Below are positions 18,001 to 20,000 of a stretch of 20,000 bases of DNA, piece after piece. The position numbers and the translations under genes are program-made. The notes under the pieces were generated by a model. The model was not told where the DNA came from, ran no database searches, and saw only the letters and a program-made list of their open reading frames with translations. The stretch is taken from positions 1 to 20,000 of the forward strand of contig LUCW03000415.1 of NCBI GenBank assembly GCA_001586965.3, written 5' to 3'. Numbering within the stretch: position 1 is the stretch's first letter; the number at the start of each line of letters is the position of its first letter. Source of the DNA: Sphaeroforma sirkka (Eukaryota > Opisthokonta > Ichthyosporea > Ichthyophonida).

Positions 18001-19960
18001 GCATATATAGGAATCAAATATATATATATATATATGCTTATATGTATATATACATATATAGGAATCAGGGTACATACACACACATATATACATGTATAGG
18101 AATCAAGGTATATATATATATATACATATATGTATATAACCATATATATGAATCAGGGTATATAAATATACACACACATATATACATCCATATATATATA
18201 TACATATATAGTAATCAAGATATATCTATATATATATACTATATGTATACATACATATATAGGAATCAGGGTATATACACACATATATATACATATATAG
18301 GAATTAAGGTATACATATATGTACATTATATATTCAAAGCCCTCCAATAGAGAGCCATACCCACTTCTTTGTCTTCCATATCGACTCCTTGTGGAAACCT
18401 ACGTCTCATATTTCCAAACCCTAAACCCAAATCCAACCCCAAACCTCATCGCAAATAGGTCAGTGAGAAACAGGGTGCCTTCAAAATCCTGTCCTGCAAT
18501 GCCGAGTTCGAGGTAGGCCGCCTCATCTGCTGCACCTGACACACCTCCGTGGACTGAGTAGTGGGTTACGTTGTGTCTATATACGTTAAAAAGTACACCT
18601 GACACACCTCTGTGGACTGTATAATGGGTTACCTTGTGTCTGTACGCGTTGAATAGCACACCTAACACACCTCTGTGGACTGTATAATGGGTTACCTTGT
18701 GTCTGTACGCGTTGAATAGCACACCTAACACACCTCTGTGGACTGTATAATGGGTTACCTTGTGTCTGTACGCGTTGAATAGCACACCTAACACACCTCT
18801 GTGGACTGTATAATGGGTTACCTTGTGTCTGTACGCGTTAAATCAACCGTTGTCACGTGAGAGGTTTACACCTGACACACCTCACATCTGATCTCTCACA
18901 CTCATCTAAACCAGGTTTTACCCACCCGGACGTTCGCCCCGAATAGTGAGATGGAGAAGGGGTTGGTGTCGTATATCAATCCCGCTGTACTACACAACAC
19001 AGTGCAGCACATGAGCGAACGGGTGGGCGAGACACGCCCTGCCACTGTCCTGTATGTGTCGTGAGTATCTACGTACGTGCATGCATGTGAGTATGTGGGT
19101 GGCGGTGTGTGTGTGTGAATTTATACGTACGTGCATGCATGTGAATGTGTATATGTGTGTCTGTGGGTGGTGGTGTGTGTGTGTAGTGTATGTGTACGTA
19201 CATGCGTGTGTATATGTGTGTATGTGGGTGGTGGTGTGTGTGTGTGTGTAGTGTACATGTACGTGCATGCATATGAATGTGTATGTGCATATGTATGTGG
19301 GTGGTGGTGTGTGTGTTTAGTGTATGTGTACGTGCATGCATATGTATATGTGTATATGTGGGTGGTGGTGGTGTGTGTGTTTAGTGTATGTGTACGTGTA
19401 TGCATGCAATGCATGTGTGTATATGCATGTGTATGTGGTTGGTGGTGGGTATGTGTGTATACGTGCACGTGCATGTGTGCCTGTGTGTGTATCGCCCAAC
19501 GTGCACTGTGTTTACACCTTCGCGCGTGCTCTACATGCGAGCTGTGTGCCATATAATACACTGCACTTCTGCGCTTGCACCTGCACCTGCACCTGCACCT
19601 GCATCTGCACCTGCACCTGTACCTGCACCTGCACCTGCACCACACCTGCACCTGCACCTGCACCACACCTGTACCTGAGGTGTATGGACATTGGGCTTTG
19701 CCGGCAAGGTTGTTGTCAACCTCAGTTAATCATCTCATCAATAGCGCTGTCGGTGCGGCTACTGATCTGATTGCAGTAACATTAATCGGCTTGTACAACT
19801 GTATAGCTGAATTTTGCATTTACCTAAAGTCCTAAGCCCTAAACCCTAAAACGACACTTTGCCCTTTGACAGTTTCGTCTCGTGTCGGCATGTGACCGCT
19901 CTAAATGGCATCCACCCACTGCAGAAGTACTGCATTGTGTGCCAGGATGTATCGTCTCAG
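7792..19960 (+). CDS. ADCY10-like: Soluble-type (sAC/ADCY10-like) class III adenylyl cyclase, exons 1-9, 3' part outside window
   Basis: The proposed join is 7792-8228, 11534-11631, 11936-12080, 13463-13505, 14690-14845, 16735-16864, 17533-17702, 18915-19060 and 19873-19960. All introns are GT-AG and every phase matches, giving 471 codons without a stop. Residues 1-178 are a Ser/Thr-rich extension. Residues 180-393 form the C1 cyclase domain, with metal-binding Asp219 ([14 protein letters not shown]) and Asp268 ([16 protein letters not shown]), C-S-L-E-I-Q, and a V-S-G...D-V-V-V-S-A-E-T-W tail. Residues 394-440 form the linker (Y-I-N-P-A-V-L), and R-P-A-T-V-L-Y-V-S starts C2. Enzymes of this family convert ATP to cAMP in the cytosol and organelles, and in animals respond to bicarbonate and calcium. 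Family assignment is strong. Exons 1-2 are less certain than 3-9. The gene continues past the window. Confidence 0.88.
8567..8696. repeat. Compound (TA)n/(CA)n microsatellite in intron 1
   Basis: (AT)~18 at 8567-8602, (AC)~29 at 8615-8673, and a shorter TA run at 8682-8696. The preceding 8229-8560 is unique intron sequence with no feature. Confidence 0.97.
8714..10007. repeat. 1.3-kb GYAY tetranucleotide array in intron 1
   Basis: The ends are nearly pure (ATGT)n. The middle (about 9040-9800) is a mosaic of GTAT, GTAC, GCAT and GCAC. Almost every unit fits G-pyrimidine-A-pyrimidine, so the array alternates purine and pyrimidine nearly throughout, broken by occasional one-base phase slips (TAATG, GGCAATG). 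Several hundred open codons on both strands arise only because this tetramer contains no stop. Confidence 0.97.
10008..10136. repeat. TA tract and inverted (ACAT)n tail of the GYAY array
   Basis: A TA-rich centre (about 10003-10024) is followed by ACATACAT-type units to about 10110 and another TA stretch to about 10136. These are the reverse complement of the preceding ATGT units. The sequence 10137-10548 is unique and featureless. Confidence 0.85.
10549..10827. repeat. 31-bp minisatellite, 9 copies (intron 1)
   Basis: The unit is TACTACCCATACATGCGTAT followed by ATCTGAGTTTG, repeated nine times in register with few substitutions. The 360 bp that follow (10828-11186) are unique intron sequence with no recognised feature. 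Confidence 0.95.
11187..11467. repeat. TTGTCGTAC array, about 16 copies with variable spacers (intron 1)
   Basis: The 9-bp core TTGTCGTAC is invariant in about 16 copies, while the spacers (mostly ACAACACTCTA-like) vary from about 6 to 15 bp. It ends 66 bp before exon 2. Confidence 0.95.
11534..11631 (+). CDS. Cyclase exon 2: linker before C1
   Basis: Acceptor CTGCAG|C and donor TTTG|GTATGT; 98 nt, completing Ser146 and encoding residues 147-178 plus one base. The sequence ends [11 protein letters not shown], which joins directly to [10 protein letters not shown] in exon 3. The incoming and outgoing phases both fit. The weakness is that the acceptor lacks a good polypyrimidine tract. It lies 66 bp after the TTGTCGTAC repeat array. 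Confidence 0.6.
11688..11827. repeat. 45-bp minisatellite, about 3 copies (intron 2)
   Basis: TACGTGAATG recurs at 11688, 11726 and 11771 with the intervening GTTTACCGGTTGTTGTCTGTG. The array ends in an 18-bp palindrome (11810-11827). Confidence 0.85.
11936..12080 (+). CDS. Cyclase exon 3: start of C1 domain with first metal Asp
   Basis: Acceptor TATCTTCAG|GC and donor ACTCAG|GTACGG; 145 nt. Residues 180-226 include [12 protein letters not shown], matching the pre-C1 helix of sAC-type cyclases ('Y-V-P...'), then [16 protein letters not shown], the first conserved strand. Asp219 corresponds to the first Mg-binding aspartate (human Asp47). Confidence 0.9.
12384..12658. repeat. About 115-bp higher-order repeat with nested 25-bp units (intron 3)
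   Basis: A CTGCAGTA...GTGTTTAACAACC...CCTAGGTCATGG block recurs at 12388, 12503 and 12619. Between the blocks sit two to three copies of a nested CATGCACTGAGGGTGTCTTG unit. The preceding 12081-12383 is unique. Confidence 0.85.
12767..12998. repeat. 58-bp minisatellite, 4 copies (intron 3)
   Basis: Units starting GAGTTATTGTGACCAAGTA at 12767, 12825, 12883 and about 12941 share TAGTTATGTTCGAAGGTGAA. Confidence 0.93.
13034..13330. repeat. About 30-bp minisatellite, 10 copies (intron 3)
   Basis: The unit is TTGTTGTTGCATGG followed by TTTTTTAATAGATCAG. Two variant types (ending AGATCAG or AGATAAG) recur in a repeated order, indicating higher-order duplication. Each unit has a T-run followed by CAG, resembling a weak 3' splice site, 130-430 bp before exon 4. 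Confidence 0.93.
13463..13505 (+). CDS. Cyclase exon 4: 43-nt micro-exon
   Basis: Acceptor TCTCTCTCCAG|T with a strong pyrimidine tract; donor TTGCAG|GTGTGT. It completes Ser227 and encodes [14 protein letters not shown] (228-241). This matches the conserved helix after the first strand in this family ('tekla.kg..GaEeL') and is indispensable for joining exons 3 and 5 in frame. Confidence 0.88.
13530..13692. repeat. (CACTCA)n-type hexamer tract (intron 4)
   Basis: A degenerate run of CACACT, CACTCA and CACCCA units begins about 25 bp after the exon 4 donor. Confidence 0.93.
13851..14400. repeat. About 36-bp AT-rich minisatellite (intron 4)
   Basis: Irregular copies of GTATAACTATGTATATG, then TTTAGGTCAATAGTAAGT, repeated about 14 times with substitutions and small indels. 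Confidence 0.9.
14690..14845 (+). CDS. Cyclase exon 5: C1 core with second metal Asp
   Basis: Acceptor CTGTTTTAG|AAC and donor ATGAAG|GTACAC; 156 nt, phase 0 at both ends, residues 242-293. L-N-T-Y-F-G-Q-L leads into [16 protein letters not shown], the diagnostic hairpin. Asp268 is the second metal ligand (human Asp99). The residue at the position of human Lys95 is Ala264. The last eight exon bases and the donor recur throughout the following intron. Confidence 0.95.
14846..16080. repeat. About 32-bp minisatellite starting at the exon 5 donor (intron 5)
   Basis: The unit is GTACACTCGTGTTAACTACT followed by GTCTACATGTAG, repeated roughly 35 times. Most units carry TAG|GTACACTCG, one base different from the true exon 5 donor context AAG|GTACACTCG. 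Three variant blocks (15093, 15542, 16023) retain a longer match to the exon 5 end. A higher-order period of about 449 bp is visible between the first two. Confidence 0.96.
16081..16734. other. Intron 5 3' part: unique sequence, CA tracts, 2-copy repeat
   Basis: 16081-16400 is unique; a 90-codon open stretch that begins in the repeat and ends at 16291 shows no motif. A (CA)n-rich tract covers 16402-16520. Two copies of an about 45-bp CACACTC(G/A)GAATCA unit sit at 16620-16712, just before exon 6. Confidence 0.7.
16735..16864 (+). CDS. Cyclase exon 6: C1 middle
   Basis: Acceptor GATGTGCAG|AAA and donor TTTG|GTAGGT; 130 nt, residues 294-336 plus one base. T-W-C-S-L-E-I-Q matches the sAC helix 'kCsLEI', and [11 protein letters not shown] matches the following strand 'l.vkIgl.aG'. 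The polypyrimidine tract is weak because the upstream intron end is a CA-rich repeat. Confidence 0.9.
16957..17003. repeat. (TA)n microsatellite (intron 6)
   Basis: An uninterrupted (AT)~23 run immediately before the first decoy copy of the exon 7 acceptor. Confidence 0.97.
17004..17532 (+). repeat. Tandem array of exon 7 3' splice sites, 5 decoy copies (intron 6)
   Basis: Copies of pyrimidine tract, AG and the first ~45 bases of exon 7 begin at 17013, 17130, 17232, 17330 and 17432. The genuine exon follows at 17533. Spacings are 117, 102, 98, 102 and 101 bp. Each copy keeps TACGTTTTTACGTTTTCT-like sequence before the AG (or a variant) and then the T-A-C-G-G-G-A-A-T-G region. Copies are more alike towards the real exon. 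Confidence 0.95.
17533..17702 (+). CDS. Cyclase exon 7: C1 end
   Basis: Acceptor GTTTCTCTAG|GT and donor ATCAAG|GTATAT; 170 nt, completing Gly337 and encoding residues 338-393. [18 protein letters not shown] aligns with the family 'vGg...y.v.G.pl', and [10 protein letters not shown] aligns with 'ge.vlSp..W'. Both edges of this exon have been copied into the flanking introns. Choosing the acceptor at 17531-17532 over the five upstream look-alikes rests on continuity: only this copy reads on into W-F-W-Q-V-S-G. Confidence 0.93.
17703..18340. repeat. (TA)n/(CA)n tract with about 9 copies of the exon 7 donor edge (intron 7)
   Basis: (TA)~43 begins at the donor (17703-17788), followed by CA and further TA runs. 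GGAATCAGGGTATAT-like or GGAATCAAGGTATAT-like segments occur at about 17809, 17927, 18009, 18060, 18098, 18149, 18210, 18261 and 18299. The real exon edge reads GGGAATCAAG|GTATAT. Confidence 0.93.
18414..18447. repeat. Degenerate CCCTAAA-like tract (intron 7)
   Basis: CCAAACCCTAAACCCAAATC followed by CAACCCCAAACCTC, resembling decayed plant-type telomere repeats. Confidence 0.5.
18535..18845. repeat. 63-bp minisatellite, about 5 copies (intron 7)
   Basis: ACACACCTCTGTGGACTGTA followed by TAATGGGTTACCTTGTGTCTG and TACGCGTTGAATAG; the last copies are nearly identical. Because 63 is divisible by three it creates a false repeat ORF on the minus strand. Confidence 0.95.
18915..19060 (+). CDS. Cyclase exon 8: C1-C2 linker and first strand of C2
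   Basis: Acceptor TCTAAACCAG|GTT and donor GTGTC|GTGAGT; 146 nt, residues 394-441 plus two bases. [16 protein letters not shown] matches the sAC linker ('pelE..l..Yi...vl'), and R-P-A-T-V-L-Y-V-S matches 'r.vTvlFVnl', the first strand of C2. The residue at the metal-Asp position of that strand is not Asp, as is usual for C2 of sAC. Confidence 0.9.
19061..19500. repeat. GT-rich 60-66-bp minisatellite starting at the exon 8 donor (intron 8)
   Basis: Units of TACGTGCATGCATGTG..., then GTGGGTGGTGGTGTGTGTG, repeated about six times. The first unit begins at the donor GTGAGTATCTACGTACGTGC. Confidence 0.9.
19577..19678. repeat. (CACCTG)n array (intron 8)
   Basis: About 15 hexamers GCACCTG/CACCTG with a few CATCTG, TACCTG and CACCACACCTG variants. 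Each CACCTG is an E-box core. Confidence 0.95.
19823..19850. repeat. Interstitial CCCTAAA telomere-like tract (intron 8)
   Basis: Two perfect CCCTAAA units (19837-19850) preceded by two degenerate ones (CCTAAAG, TCCTAAG), 22 bp before the exon 9 acceptor. Confidence 0.7.
19873..19960 (+). CDS. Cyclase exon 9: early C2
   Basis: Acceptor CCCTTTGACAG|T and donor TCTCAG|GTGAGT; 88 nt. It completes Ser442 and encodes residues 443-471, including [12 protein letters not shown], which fits the first helix of C2. Phase 0 at the donor. The continuation lies beyond 20000. Assignment rests on position, phases and good splice sites more than on motif strength. Confidence 0.75.
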
Positions 19961-20000
19961 GTGAGTGGATGTCTTGCAGAATACACACACATACGCACAC

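Noticed and set aside
17534..18350. Open frames of repeated Y-I on both strands
   Set aside because: Produced by (TA)n and (CA)n tracts in intron 7; they overlap exon 7 only in part.
18399..18794. Minus-strand ORF with a 21-residue tandem repeat
   Set aside because: The 63-bp minisatellite is a multiple of three, so any stop-free unit gives such an ORF. It is intronic and antisense, with no recognisable domain.

Overview
The window is eukaryotic nuclear DNA. It carries a decayed retrotransposon region (about 1-6220) followed by the 5' part of one intron-rich gene on the + strand (7792 to beyond the window end). The gene is a soluble-type class III adenylyl cyclase (sAC/ADCY10-like). I assembled nine exons (1413 coding nt, 471 codons) whose splice phases all agree. 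About 88% of the gene span is intron, and almost every intron is filled with its own private minisatellite or microsatellite family. An sAC-like cyclase, long GT-AG introns, gypsy and copia relics and short interstitial CCCTAAA-type tracts point to an intron-rich, repeat-rich protist or other early-branching eukaryote, for example a unicellular holozoan. I cannot fix the lineage from sequence alone.

Layout. 1-4285: internal region of a Ty3/gypsy element on +, in order protease remnant, reverse transcriptase (frameshifted), RNase H, a DNA-N6-adenine-methyltransferase-like (DIRS 'MT'-type) insert, integrase with HHCC and DD35E core, and a chromodomain-like tail. 4286-about 4880: possible start of its 3' LTR. 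4881-5340: unresolved, with a few coding-looking fragments. About 5340-6220: heavily decayed Ty1/copia integrase tail and reverse transcriptase on the - strand. 6221-7791: no recognisable gene, but a perfect 15-bp-arm hairpin at 7264-7297 and the presumed promoter/5'UTR. 7792-19960: exons 1-9 of the cyclase gene. Exons 1-2 encode a low-complexity N-terminal extension, exons 3-7 the C1 cyclase domain, exon 8 the C1-C2 linker, and exon 9 the start of C2. The rest of C2 and any ATPase/TPR region lie outside the window.

The most unusual signal is in the introns. At several exon boundaries of this one gene, the exon edge together with its splice site has been tandemly copied into the neighbouring intron. 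The 3' splice site plus start of exon 7 occurs as five upstream decoy copies with a period of about 101 bp. The exon 7 donor edge recurs about nine times through intron 7. The exon 5 donor edge is built into each roughly 32-bp unit of a 1.2-kb minisatellite. The exon 8 donor starts another GT-rich array. Other notable items are a roughly 1.3-kb strict G-Y-A-Y (alternating purine-pyrimidine) array in intron 1, a 16-copy TTGTCGTAC array just before exon 2, and substitutions in the C1 domain at the two positions that bind bicarbonate in mammalian sAC.
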